Assembly (NCBI GenBank): GCA_964006375.1
Contig: OZ023265.1
Location: 7,813,660 to 7,877,659 of the forward strand
Source of the DNA: Tillus elongatus
Lineage: Eukaryota; Arthropoda; Insecta; Coleoptera; Cleridae
DNA length: 64,000 nucleotides
Direction of reading: 5' to 3'
Shown here: positions 35,058 through 48,836 of the stretch, one piece after another
Position numbering within the stretch: the first letter of the stretch is position 1
Layout of the letters: every line of letters starts with the position of its first letter
Position numbers and translations under genes: made by a program
The notes under the pieces: model-generated
Told to the model about the DNA's origin: nothing
Database searches by the model: none
The model's input: the letters and a program-made list of their open reading frames with translations, nothing else

Positions 35058-36221
35058 ATGGTTGAAAGAGATAGATCTCCTATTAATTTTAAAATGACTC
35101 AACCAAACCAAACCAATTTACTTCACTCACAAAATGAACTTACGCAGATAGTGCAAGCGTCAGTTATGGTTCCACCCTATACAGGGGGTAGGAAACATTT
35201 AAATTATTTTTTAAACCAATGCGAACTATTTATAGAAACCTATAGACAAGACGACAGTTCTCCTAATGCTTCACACATTAATTCAATGATTTTAGAATTT
35301 ATAAAATCAAAAATTACAGGTGATGCTAGAGATGTCCTAATTAGTTTACCTGAACAGTCCTGGAACTCTCTTAAAGAAAGTCTCAAGGCACAGTTTGCGG
35401 ATGCTAGATCCGAAGACCTTTTGTTAAACGACTTGACTACTTGCTTCATGCAAAAAGCACATTCGTTTATAGATTATCATAATTTAATTAAAACTAAATT
35501 ACAGTCTTTAGTAGAGCATATCAATTTACAGAATTTACCTACAGCAATTATTTTGTATAAAAAGCAATATTTTGAGAACCTGGCACTAAATACTTTCAAA
35601 GCAGGTATCATAGAGCCATACCATAGTTACTTAAGATTTGCACATATAACTTCTTTAGAAGCAGCTTTACTAGAATGCCATAAACATGATAATGAGCAAA
35701 TGCAAGCGAATTTTTTAAATTCTTTAAGACAAAAAGCACAATCATCTAATAAATATGTTCCAAACCCTACTAGAACCCCATATAAAAATCAAAACTTTAA
35801 TAATAACCCTTTTCAAAGAAACCCTTACAATTTTACACAACCACAAAACATAATACCCCGTGTTAATCAAAGTAACCCAAATCCTAGAGCTAGTGGAAGT
35901 AATCAGAGACCAATAACCTATAACAGGCCTCAAAATATTTCACAACAAGGTCCAACCCCTATGTCGATATCTACTAGAAACACTAGACCTCCCTCAAGAC
36001 CCTCTAGAATAAATAATTATTTTCAACAAAAATCTCCTAGAGCATTAGGTCATGAAGAGCTTCATTTTCATGAAGGCCCTCCTGAGCCCTTTGAAAACGA
36101 ATCATACGAAAATTATACCGATACAGATTTCGAAAATCAATTTTCAGATCAAGAAAATTTTGACAATAATTTACAAGATGAGGATTTTCTCAAAGAAGCC
36201 TCGGAAGAACAGAATTTATAG
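35058..36221 (+). CDS. gag: Gag of the errantivirus-like provirus
   Basis: Structural polyprotein of 387 residues from the first ATG at 35058. The frame is open upstream to 34971, but only with a GTG there. The first 200 residues form an alpha-helical capsid-like region (ILEFIKSKITGDARDVLISL, LKAQFADARSEDLLLNDL). A Pro/Asn/Arg-rich segment follows (about residues 255-330), and the tail is acidic. No CCHC zinc knuckle is visible, as is usual for errantiviral Gag. It overlaps the pol frame by 40 bases, pol being in the -1 frame. Confidence 0.88.
   Translation: MVERDRSPINFKMTQPNQTNLLHSQNELTQIVQASVMVPPYTGGRKHLNYFLNQCELFIETYRQDDSSPNASHINSMILEFIKSKITGDARDVLISLPEQSWNSLKESLKAQFADARSEDLLLNDLTTCFMQKAHSFIDYHNLIKTKLQSLVEHINLQNLPTAIILYKKQYFENLALNTFKAGIIEPYHSYLRFAHITSLEAALLECHKHDNEQMQANFLNSLRQKAQSSNKYVPNPTRTPYKNQNFNNNPFQRNPYNFTQPQNIIPRVNQSNPNPRASGSNQRPITYNRPQNISQQGPTPMSISTRNTRPPSRPSRINNYFQQKSPRALGHEELHFHEGPPEPFENESYENYTDTDFENQFSDQENFDNNLQDEDFLKEASEEQNL
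36182..36221 (+). promoter_or_regulatory. gag-pol overlap, expected -1 frameshift region
   Basis: Pol is open from 36182 and gag stops at 36219-36221, so pol is reached by a -1 shift within 40 bases. G AAT TTA immediately before the gag stop is a possible but imperfect slippery site. Confidence 0.6.
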
Positions 36222-39200
36222 ATATAAATTATATATCAGGTGTCCCAAAACTTCCATTTATAGTGTGTCCATCTTTAAATATGAAAATTCTCCTGGATAC
36301 GGGGGCATCGAACAGTGTTATTAACCCTAATGTTGCCGAATGTTTTAGCAAAAATTATTTTACTAATGACCCGTTTATATTAAAATCTATAGCTGGTACA
36401 GTACAAGGTAATTATAGATTAATTGCCCCTATTTTAAGAGAATTTGGGATTAATAACAAAATTACATTCTGCGTTGCCGAATGGCATAATAGATTTGATG
36501 CTTTAATAGGTTCCTCATTATTTAGAGAATTGAAAGCAAAATTAGATTATGAAAACCAAGTTCTAAAAATCAATAACATAGAAATACCATTTTTTTTCGA
36601 CTTGAATCCCGCGAATTTTAAACCATTTAAACAAATTTGTCGAGATACTATTAAAATTCCGGTAAATGTAGAGAATGGCTCCGTTCTGCTACCCGAAATG
36701 AATGAGTCAACCTTTAGCACCCAAAATTCAATTGCTTTAGCGTGTAATGGTATTTGTACGGTTCCTATAGAAAGAAAAACTCCAAATTTAATTCCAATAA
36801 ATTTTTACGAGCCAATGGAAGTCGAACCAATTGTAGCTTATGACGTACAATCCCAGTTACCTAAAGAAAACAAAGATGATACTTATATCGATTTGGCTAG
36901 CCTTATAAGAACATCTCATCTTAATGATGAAGAAAAAGGAAAACTACTACATTTATGTAAAAAATATAAAGACATTTTTTATAACGAAAATTCGGATTTA
37001 ACGTTTACACACACTGTTAAACATCATATAAGAACACGAGATGAAACTCCCATTCATGTAAAGTCATATAGATATCCTTTTCATCTAAAAAACGAGATTC
37101 AGTCCCAAATTCAAAAACTTTTAGATAATAAAATAATTCGCCCTTCCATCTCGCCCTATTCAGCTCCGGTGTGGATCATCCCCAAGAAAATCGATTGTAG
37201 CGGTAAACGCAAATGGAGACTTGTTATAGACTATAGAAAACTAAATGCCAATACTATAGATGACAAGTACCCTTTACCACGCATAGAGGAAATATTGGAC
37301 AATCTCGGAAAATGCACATATTTTAGCACTATTGATCTTGCTCAAGGGTTCCATCAGATAGAACTCACACCAGAGAGTATTGAAAAAACTGCCTTTACCG
37401 TTAACAATGGGCATTATGAGTACCTTCGGGTCCCGTTCGGATTGAAAAACGCGCCGAGCAGTTTTGAACGCATGATCGATAATATTTTCCGGGAATACTT
37501 GCATAAATTTTGTTTCGTCTACATGGACGATATCGTAATTTTCTCTAAGTCCATCCAAGAACATCTTATACACATAAAACAAGTTTTCCAAAAACTAAGG
37601 GAAGTAAATTTAAAGGTACAACTTGATAAGTGCGAATTTTTGCGTAAAGAGGTAGCTTTTCTCGGACATGTGATATCACGGGACGGGATAAGACCGAATC
37701 CCAATAAAATTGTGGCTATTCGAAACTACCCTCTTCCGAAAAATCAAAAGCAGATAAAATCCTTCTTAGGTTTGATTGGATATTACCGAAGATTTATAAA
37801 AAATTTCGCAAAAATCGTTCATCCATTAACTAAACGCCTAAAGAAAGACACCCCTATGAACATAGATGATCCCCTATACATCCAAGCTTTCGAGCATGCA
37901 AAAGAATTAATTTCTAACTCTCCTATTCTTGCTTACCCTGACTTTGAAAAAGAATTCTATTTAACAACCGATGCTAGCAACACAGCAATCGGAGCGGTTT
38001 TGTCCCAAGAACAAAAGCCTATCGCTTTTTATTCCAGAGCTCTCAATAGTGCAGAGAAAAACTATTCTACCATCGAAAAAGAGTTGCTTGCTATTGTAAC
38101 AGCCTGCAAACATTTTCGCCCTTATTTATTTGGCAGAAAATTCAGCATCGAAACCGATCACAAACCCCTAGTTTGGCTTTTCTCTATTAAAGAACCAAAC
38201 TCTAGACTAGTAAAATGGCGTCTTAAACTAGAGGAATTCGAATATGATATTAAATACAAAAAAGGAAAGGACAACGTTGTTGCCGATGCCCTTTCGCGAA
38301 TTCCGACTCAAGAAATTAACGCTATTGAAGATGACTCCTTAGACCTTATGTCACTACTAAATAACGCAGAAGATTTGCAAGAACTTACCGACGAAGACTT
38401 ACAAAGTCTTGGCATAGAATTACCCATTTCGAGAGATCCCGAAACAGACGCTACCGTGCACTCTTCTCAGGAACACCCTGTAGGTGTTATACCATTGACA
38501 GAAAAACCACTTAACGTTTACTCGCACCAAGTTATTTTTAAATATGGTCAAAAACACTCTATACAAAAACAAAAGATATTTAAAAGTAAGGAAAGAACGA
38601 TTGTTCATATTTTACAGAAACAAAAACATCGTGAAATAGAACGCTTTATGAAAGAATATCTTAACCCTAACGCTCTTACTGCATTTTATTTTTTGAATGA
38701 AGAATTAATGTTAGAAACTATAAATTACGTAAGAAACAATCTAAATTCGTCAATTAAATTAGTAAGGTGTGATAAAATGCTTAAAGACATAGAAAACCAT
38801 TTAGATCAACAAGCGCTTATCATAGATTATCATAAGTCGAATCATAATGGCGTTAATGAAACTTTTAATCATTTCAGAAACGAATATTATTGGCCCAAGA
38901 TGAAAGACCACATAAACGATATTATTAATAAATGTGAAACTTGTTTAAAAGGTAAATACGAACGAAATCCATATAAGATTCCTTTCCAAGGCCCTTTGGT
39001 TGCGAAAAGACCCTTTGAGGTTATACATATTGATACCTTTTCTTTTAATAATTATAAGTTCCTTACGATTATTGATCTTTTTAGCAAATATGCCCAAGCA
39101 TATTTTATAAAAGACGGAACCGGTCTTACTATAGTTAAAAAGTTAAGACACTATTTTACGCACCATAATTATGCTTTAAGGGTAGTTTGCGACCCCGGTA

Positions 39201-39856
39201 AGGAATTCGATAATAATGTACTAAAAGAATACCTAAAGACCTTTAAAATACAACTACACGTTACGTCCCCTCAGAATCCAAATTCAAATTCACCCATTGA
39301 GAGATTTCACTCAACACTGATCGAGAAAGTAAGATGTTTATTAATAGATAATCCTAAAGAAGATATTTTAGAACTAGTAACTACCGCACTTATAATTTAT
39401 AATCAATCAATACACTCCACAACAGGCTATACACCTTTTCACCTCCTATATGGACCCTTTGATAAATTAGATCCTATAGATCCCACAGCTACAGTTTATG
39501 AGGAATATAATTCCAAAAGACTTAAAGAAATCATCCCCTTTTATGATCAGATATATAAGAAAACTAAAGAAAAATTAAGCAAAAATTTAGAAAAATTAAA
39601 TGAAGCGCGAGAAAATGTACCCATTATAAATGAAGAAAAACTAGCTATAAAAACTCCTCGAGTGAAAAAACTAGATTCCCCTTACAAAATTCACAAAAAT
39701 GTAAAACAAAAGGGTATAAAAATTAGTCTACCCCTTAGCAGAAAGAAACAAGCACACGTTAGTAATGTAAAACGAGTAAGGAAAAAATTTGTGTTTCAGA
39801 ACGATACTAGCGCTCCTGGTACGTCCGATCCCGGCCCTTCAAATTCATCCCGCTAA
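36182..39856 (+). CDS. pol: Pol polyprotein: protease, reverse transcriptase, RNase H, integrase
   Basis: Uninterrupted frame of about 1,224 codons with no ATG near its start, as expected for frameshift expression. Domains in order: aspartic protease with LLDTGASNSVI (about 36290-36320); reverse transcriptase with FSTIDLAQGFHQIEL, VPFGLKNAPSSFERM and the active site FVYMDDIVIFS (about 37515-37545); RNase H with TTDASNTAIGAVL; integrase with an HHCC zinc region (YHKSNHNG, then CETCLKGK) and catalytic residues in HIDTF, VVCDPGKEFDN and SPIERFHSTL. All key catalytic residues I looked for are present. The 3-prime end overlaps the env frame by about 70 bases. Confidence 0.95.
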   Translation, partial: GFSQRSLGRTEFIDINYISGVPKLPFIVCPSLNMKILLDTGASNSVINPNVAECFSKNYFTNDPFILKSIAGTVQGNYRLIAPILREFGINNKITFCVAEWHNRFDALIGSSLFRELKAKLDYENQVLKINNIEIPFFFDLNPANFKPFKQICRDTIKIPVNVENGSVLLPEMNESTFSTQNSIALACNGICTVPIERKTPNLIPINFYEPMEVEPIVAYDVQSQLPKENKDDTYIDLASLIRTSHLNDEEKGKLLHLCKKYKDIFYNENSDLTFTHTVKHHIRTRDETPIHVKSYRYPFHLKNEIQSQIQKLLDNKIIRPSISPYSAPVWIIPKKIDCSGKRKWRLVIDYRKLNANTIDDKYPLPRIEEILDNLGKCTYFSTIDLAQGFHQIELTPESIEKTAFTVNNGHYEYLRVPFGLKNAPSSFERMIDNIFREYLHKFCFVYMDDIVIFSKSIQEHLIHIKQVFQKLREVNLKVQLDKCEFLRKEVAFLGHVISRDGIRPNPNKIVAIRNYPLPKNQKQIKSFLGLIGYYRRFIKNFAKIVHPLTKRLKKDTPMNIDDPLYIQAFEHAKELISNSPILAYPDFEKEFYLTTDASNTAIGAVLSQEQKPIAFYSRALNSAEKNYSTIEKELLAIVTACKHFRPYLFGRKFSIETDHKPLVWLFSIKEPNSRLVKWRLKLEEFEYDIKYKKGKDNVVADALSRIPTQEINAIEDDSLDLMSLLNNAEDLQELTDEDLQSLGIELPISRDPETDATVHSSQEHPVGVIPLTEKPLNVYSHQVIFKYGQKHSIQKQKIFKSKERTIVHILQKQKHREIERFMKEYLNPNALTAFYFLNEELMLETINYVRNNLNSSIKLVRCDKMLKDIENHLDQQALIIDYHKSNHNGVNETFNHFRNEYYWPKMKDHINDIINKCETCLKGKYERNPYKIPFQGPLVAKRPFEVIHIDTFSFNNYKFLTIIDLFSKYAQAYFIKDGTGLTIVKKLRHYFTHHNYALRVVCDPGKEFDNNVLKEYLKTFKIQLHVTSPQNPNSNSPIERFHSTLIEKVRCLLIDNPKEDILELVTTALIIYNQSIHSTTGYTPFHLLYGPFDKLDPIDPTATVYEEYNSKRLKEIIPFYDQIYKKTKEKLSKNLEKLNEARENVPIINEEKLAIKTPRVKKLDSPYKIHKNVKQKGIKISLPLSRKKQAHVSNVKRVRKKFVFQNDTSAPGTSDPGPSNSSR

Positions 39857-41314
39857 AACTAATGGATATTTTAAAGACCCGATAGGTGTCGCTAAAATAA
39901 TCAATCATTTTCATCGAATCTATTTTTATTTCAACCTTACTTTATTGGAAGAAAATTATCAAAATTGTATCAGAAATAGAGAATTGCTTAGTAAACATTC
40001 TTACCCCTATCAACAAATAATCAATAAGCAAATAAACGATATCGAAAATGAACTTTCTAAATTAACTCACTCTCGTAACAAAAGATGTCTAATTAACGGT
40101 CTAGGATCTGTGATCAAAACAATAACAGGTAATCTCGATCAGGACGATCTCAAAGAAATTAACAAAAATTTAGATTTGTTATTTTCAAATCAAAATGGAC
40201 TTATGTCACAAGTTTCCGACTTGGTATCTTTTGCTTCTCTAATAACTGATAGATTTGAACAGGAACAAGACGTGATCAATAAAAACCTCGATCTCATTAA
40301 ACAATCTTTTAAAGAGCTTAAGGAGTTTCAACATCAGATAGGTTTATACAGCTTCCAAAAATCTCTAAACGATAATCTTTTAGAGCACATAAAAATCCTT
40401 CAGAGAACAATTAGTCTTGCTTTTAATGGCCTTACTAATATAGAGATTTTCACTTCTCGTGATTTAACCCACATAAGTGACCATTTAAAACTAATCTATA
40501 GCAATGCTGAACTGATAAGCTTTGACCGCAATCACATATTTAAAATTTTAGAATTTACTCAACTTAATTTAATTGCATTTAGGGACACTATTGTATGTCA
40601 ATTAAAAATCCCGATTTTACATCCGACCTCTGGCTCCTATTACCACATTATACCTGTCCCTTACCAAAATACCCTTCTTGTACCTCCGAGCTCTTATTAC
40701 TTAGAGACTCCCGATAAGAACTTGTGGACCAAAGAACACTGCCCTAGAATTGAAGAAGCTATAATATGCAAAGATGAATTCTTCGAAGAAGACTGTTTCC
40801 TGAACCGGCTCAAGAACTGCACCCTTGCCAAAGTAATCAACCAATTTTCATACTCAGTGCAGCTCTACAATGGCAACGTCCTGGCAATAACCAATAAACC
40901 TCAAAAGTTCACAGAACAGTGCCCCCAAAGTTTGAAAAGACATCGTTTAGAAGAAACCAGCGTACTAACTGCCGTAGCCGAATGCAGAATAATAATTAAT
41001 GGAAATACCTATGAAGACACCCATCAAAATATAACCTGGGAACAAGAAACATTGATTCCCCTCGATAAATCAATAGCGACGATCCAATATAGACCAATAC
41101 ATCTCAAGGACAACGTCAAGCTAAAACAACATCTTCAGAAGATTCACTCTACCCGTATACACCCACTGGTACACAGCACCCATATAGGAATAACCATCTT
41201 TATTATTTTGTTTCTTGTGATAATAGCAATAATAGGTTACAGAAGAAAAAGCAGTTTACCGAAAATCAAGCATAATCGAAAGAACGAGGGCGTTCTTGTA
41301 TCTGATGATGGAGG

Positions 41315-41766
<452 letters not shown>

Positions 41767-41880
41767 TATATGTTCAGAAAGATTTCCGCGGTCTTTAATG
41801 TGAGACATGCTTGGTTCTCGGGTTAAACCGCGTCCAGAATTTATGGAAACTCGACTCCTGTTTTGGAGCCATTTTCAAGA

Positions 41881-42060
41881 GGTAAAGGAAATATGTAAAG
41901 ACACTCTAAGGCCTCAATCTGCCTGCTCCTTAGAGTGATGGACAAAGGTGGGTAAAGGAAATATGTAACGACACTATAAGGCCTCAATCTGCCTACTCCT
42001 TAGAGCGGTGGATAAAGGTAGGTTGGGTTGTTGTAGCTCGATTATGGGGCCTCAATCTGC
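41881..42060 (+). repeat. Minisatellite, 70-bp unit, about 2.5 copies
   Basis: GGTAAAGGAAATATGTAA starts units at 41881 and 41951. Each contains GGCCTCAATCTGCCT and CTCCTTAGAG. A third, diverged partial unit with GGGGCCTCAATCTGCCTAC lies at about 42021-42060. Confidence 0.85.
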
Positions 42061-42617
42061 CTACTTCCCAAATCTCGCCGTAGATCGTCTGTGAGGTCTC
42101 AGTGTGTTCAACCTTAGGCGTCAGATCTCTCTGAGGCCTAGTGTAGGATTGTCATTTGTTTTTGAGCTACAGGTATCAACGTTTGTTTTTATTTTGGCAG
42201 CCATATTGGATTTTTTGCTCATGTGATAGCCTGTGAAAAGAGCTTTCCAATGTTGCACAACATGCTTGAGAAATATTGTAATTGCACTGACAATTTTGAG
42301 GAAAACCGTTTTGAAGATAGTAGGCTATAAAATCCAATATCAGAAAACAAATGACAAAAAAAGTGTTCAAAAAGCAGCATTCCATGGAGTCTAACAATAG
42401 ACTATACTTTTAACATAATTTTTCGTAATGATTTACGATAAAAAAAATATTGTGATTTAATGTACATTACTTAATAAGATAATAATGCTAGGTAATATTA
42501 TGTGAAACAGTTTAATAACGAAACCCGGCAATAACAAATAGAAACTTAAACTCCACAAAACAACACAATTAGAAACGGAACTCAAGAAATAATAAAATAG
42601 AAACTTAAAAATACATT

Positions 42618-43564
42618 AAATAGGTAATTGTTCAATATGGCCACCGTTTTGTTCAATCCACTTTATACACCTTTTTGAAACATGCCTGCAAACTCTGGTG
42701 AGGGTGTTCGGTTAATATGATTTATAGCTTTCGTGATTGTGTTTCGTAATTCATTGATATTTTGTGGTGGATCAAATTTATACACATCATTCTTCAGAGC
42801 ACCACAAAAATAAAAATCCATGGGTGTTATATCAGGACTTCGAGGACACCAATGAACCAGTCCATTGTTACAAATGACACGATTATTAAAATTTTGGTAC
42901 AAAAATTTTTTGACGATCCTAACATTGTGAGCTAGAGAACTGTCTTGTTGGTACCAAATCTCGTCTAAATTATCATAAACTCTTCTAATTGTTGGTAAGA
43001 TATCATTTCTCAATAGATTAAGATACCTTTCCCCGGTTAAATTATTTTCAAAAAAGAGCAGACCAACAATGAAGTTACCTGAAATTTTAAAAAATTAACT
43101 GTCTAATCTACAAGTAAAAATAACAGTTTTTTACCTAATAAGCCGCACCAAACATTAATACAAAATCTGTCTTGCAATCGTCTCTCATTCTTTAGATGGG
43201 GATTTGTATTTGCCCAATAATGCCTATTATGGCGATTATGCACACCACAATTTGTAAATCTGGATTCATCAGTCTATATTATTTTGAAATGAAAATTTTC
43301 ATCTTGCTGACATTGTCCTTGATACCATCTGCAAAATTGAAGTCGCTTAGGGTAATCGCCAACATTTAAGCCTTGTACGATTGTAGGTTTGTATGGATGG
43401 TAATGACTTTGTTTGAATATACGGTGTACCGTACTTTTTGGAACGTCAATTTGTTCACTATAAAACCGAACAGATTGCGGAGTGTTTTCGTTTGAAACCT
43501 GTAAGACCGCATTATTTCTTTCTTCATTTCTCAAAATTGCCAGTGCAATTAGAAGATTTCTCAA
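42618..43564 (-). pseudogene. Mariner M3 transposase, decayed, spliced in two exons
   Basis: Minus-strand transposase. The first exon has the helix-turn-helix end (IDVPKSTVHRIFKQSHYHP), and TDESRF with the first catalytic Asp follows a TAG that replaces the usual Trp. A 56-bp GT-AG intron (43134-43079) then interrupts the frame. The second exon has FFENNLTGERYLNLLR, WYQQDSSLAHN (second Asp) and PRSPDITPMDFYF (third Asp). I count 41 residues between the second and third Asp. A frameshift near 42675 precedes the C-terminal WIEQNGGHIEQL. Inactive because of the stop and frameshift. Confidence 0.8.
43079..43134 (-). other. Probable intron in the M3 transposase
   Basis: Starts GTAAAAAAC and ends AAATTTCAG on the minus strand, 56 bp, with a T-rich end. 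It contains an in-frame stop if not removed. Removing it aligns the protein with M2, which has continuous coding sequence at the homologous position. Confidence 0.75.
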
Positions 43565-43674
43565 GCATGTTGTACATCATTGGAAAGCTCTTTTCACATG
43601 ACCAAAATATCAAATATGGCTGCCCTAATAAACACAAAAGTTGATACCTGTAACTCAAAAACAAATGACAATCC

Positions 43675-44054
43675 AAAGTTGGGAATAGCACAAAAAGATT
43701 ACTCTGTAAAAAGTGTCCTGATACTGTGCAACTCTTAGACATGTCAGATCAGCGCCTACTTAGATATTGAAGGAAAAAAAATCGACAAATCGAAAAGAGG
43801 CAGGGCACAATGCAAGTCATATTTGGAACGAGCATGAAATTCTACAAAACACTGCTAATTTAACCGTCTCCCTATCTCTAATAATAACGGAGATAACAAT
43901 ACATTCCCATCCAGTTTGAGACACACTGTATAGTGTTATTAACAAGCTTTAAAATTACTAAAAATTGCTCATAAGAGTGTAATATGTATTTACAGCAATT
44001 GGGCTAGAGAGGTTCGTGCTCGCGATGAGAAGGCAGCGTCGCATTAAAATTATA
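43675..44054. other. Spacer with a mariner-end-like sequence
   Basis: No gene. CCAGTTTGAGACACACTGTA near 43915-43934, with AATAATAACGGAGATAAC just before it, resembles a mariner terminal repeat, but no partner was found on the left of M3. Confidence 0.45.
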
Positions 44055-44440
44055 CAGGCTGGCGCATTGAAATCGAAACAGACCGATTTCCGTCCAGAAT
44101 GATTATTTTTAAGAAACGCTGAAACACTTTAATTTTACTATTGAGGGGGACATGTTTTGACATAAAACTCAACTTTGTCTCATCAACCCCTTAAGGGTGG
44201 TGATAACAACCCTTATATTTTAAATAGGGAACATGGGTCGAGTACTACATCATTTGAAATCTCTTTCTTTTCTGAATTCAGTACATTAATTTTTTTGGAA
44301 GTTTTATCAACTCGTTTAAAAATTATTCTCAATTGGAGTTGCAAGAACGTATTTCATTCATTGTGATAAGAAATGCACTAATTAGCCAATTTTTCGTTAA
44401 AAAAACTAAAAAAAAACACCAAACGTTCAAAAATGTTTAT

Positions 44441-45474
44441 TCAGTTAAGTAAGTGTTCAAATTGTTGACCACCAGCTTCCATACAAACCTGACCTGACCT
44501 GACCTGACCACCAGCTTTCATACAAAAGTACAAATTTTGTTCAAAACGATCTCTGACATTCTGGAGCATTTGTGGATTTACAATTCGCCGTCGTAATTCT
44601 TCCAGAGACTCCAGTTCTGTTGCGTAAATTCTACTCTTTAAATGGCCCCATAGAAAGAAGTCTAAAGGAGTTAAATCCGGTGACCTAGGGGGCCACTCAA
44701 TAGCACCTCTACGCTCAATCCATTGCACTGGAAACTCTCTGTTCAACAACTCCCTAACACGTTGTGAAAAATGCGGAGGAGCTTCATATTGTTGAAACTC
44801 TAATTGATTTTCTTGATAGCGATCATCATTTTTAACAATGTCAATTAGTAGAGGATAGACGATACCTTCTAGTAACTCCAAATACGTTTCGCCACTCAAA
44901 TTTCCATCAACAAAAATAGGTCCGATTAAACGGTCTCCAAAAATGCCAGTCCAGACATTCAATTTCTAAGGAGTTTGAGTGTTGACTGAAAAACGTACAC
45001 TCGTCTGAAAAACAGATATAGAACAGAAAGTTTCAGTTATCAGCTATTCGTGCAGTCATAACTTTACAAAACTCCAGCCGCCGATCAAAATCATCTTCAT
45101 TCAGTTGTTGTACAAGATGAATTTTATACGGGTGAAATTTATCATGCTTCAATATTCGCTAAATAGTTTTTCTTTTGATGTTTGAAACAGTGGCCAATTT
45201 TCTCGTGCTCAAAGTTGGGTCTGCAGTAATTTGTCCTAAAACTTCAATCTCAGTAGTCTCATTTCTAACCGGAAATTCACGTTCAGGATCCCGTTTTTTG
45301 TTGTCTACTGAACAACTTTGTCGAAACTTTGCAATTAACTCCACAATGTATTTTCTGTTAACATGTCTGTTCGGATGTCGTTCATTAAACAAATTTGCGG
45401 CACGGTTGGCACATTATCGTTTTTGAAAAAAAAAAGTAATTATTTCAACTCTTTTTTTCTACAGAAGACACCAT
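44441..45474 (-). pseudogene. Broken transposase of mariner M4
   Basis: Minus strand. The N-terminal helix-turn-helix region (45392-45159) has FNERHPNRHVNRKYIVEL. The catalytic part (44962-44441) has NVWTGIFGDRLIGPIFVDG and SPDLTPLDFFLWGHLKSRI. The second catalytic Asp is replaced by Tyr (FQQYEAPPHF, where M1 reads QQDGAPPHF); its spacing to the third Asp is 41 residues. A deletion before NVWTG removes part of the segment seen in M1. Near the C-terminus a CCTGA repeat (about 44489-44512) and a small duplication extend the frame. Confidence 0.83.
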
Positions 45475-45539
45475 TGTGAAATTAGTTTTCGGTAGTACTA
45501 TCAAGTATCAAACCGACCGATAAACTGAAATAATAAACC

Positions 45540-45650
45540 GCATTTCTCTCATTCCGATAAGAAATGTTCTGATAGTCAATTTTTTGTTTACAAACCAACA
45601 AAGCATTGACTATCAGCACATTTCTTGTCATAATGAGTGAAATGCGTTTT
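45540..45650. repeat. Internal palindrome of mariner M4
   Basis: Same 42-bp-arm hairpin as at 3252-3361, with a few substitutions in the right arm. Confidence 0.75.
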
Positions 45651-46082
45651 TGCATCTTCAACTGTGAATAATTTTTAAACGAGTTGATAAAACTTACAAA
45701 AAAATTATTGTGCTGAATTCAGAAAAGAAAGAGCTTTCAAATGGTATAACACTCGACCCGTGTTCCCTATTTGAAATATAAGGGTTGTTATCACCACCCT
45801 TAAGGGGTTGATGTGACAAAGTTGAGTTTTATGTCAAAACATGTCCCACTCAATATTAAGATTGACGTGTTTCAGCGTTTCTTAAAAAAAATTTCTCTGG
45901 ACGCAAATCGGTCTGTTTAGTTTTCAATGAGCCACCCTATATAAGAATAAACGTTATATATTTGCAATGCAATTAAACAGCAAAATGCATAAGATTCACA
46001 GTATAATAGAAATTAAGAAATTAAAAAAATAATCTTCTAAATCAAGTTGTAAAAATAAAAGAAAACAAATAAAATCAAAATG

Positions 46083-46088
46083 TTTATT
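46083..46088 (-). terminator. AATAAA polyadenylation signal after the acetylcholinesterase ORF
   Basis: Minus-strand AATAAA about 54 bases beyond the ORF stop. It would serve the unspliced 3-prime form of the transcript. Confidence 0.45.
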
Positions 46089-46141
46089 AAAAGTTTGTAT
46101 AAATATTTAAAAAAAAACTATTAAACAATTAGATGTCCATT

Positions 46142-48569
<2,428 letters not shown>

Positions 48570-48836
48570 GAATTGATATAGATGTTTAAAGATAACACAG
48601 ACTAACATGACATCAAAGAGAATTCTCAAAGTAGCCGTGCGATAAGTAAATACTATGAATGAATGTTGAATCTGTCGAAGGTATAGTGTTTGTCACGTAT
48701 TACAACCATACTGACAATCCGGTCATAAACTTGTCCTATTGCAAGAGTACCATAATTTCAACTTTCTATTGAAGCAGGTAGTATTTGAAAGTGTTAAATA
48801 GATAGGTAAGACATTATAGATTTTAGGACCCAGAAA

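Larger units (their letters stand above)
42146..43674 (-). mobile_element. Mariner-like element M3 (DD41D type) with an intron
   Basis: About 1.53 kb between inverted repeats of roughly 130 bp (42146-42275 and 43545-43674). Both carry GGATTGTCATTTGTTTTTGA and GAGCTTTCCAATG. The outer boundary is less certain than for M1, M2 and M4 because a clean TA duplication is not seen. A minus-strand transposase fills the interior. Confidence 0.82.
44055..45937 (-). mobile_element. Mariner-like element M4 (same family as M1)
   Basis: A 1,883-bp copy with inverted repeats of about 270 bp at both ends (CAGGCTGGCGCATTG, and GGGTGGCTCATTG in reverse), flanked by TA on both sides. It shares the internal palindrome (45540-45650) with M1. 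Confidence 0.88.

Noticed and set aside
37274..37591. Minus-strand ORFs within pol
   Set aside because: Antisense shadows of the RT domain.
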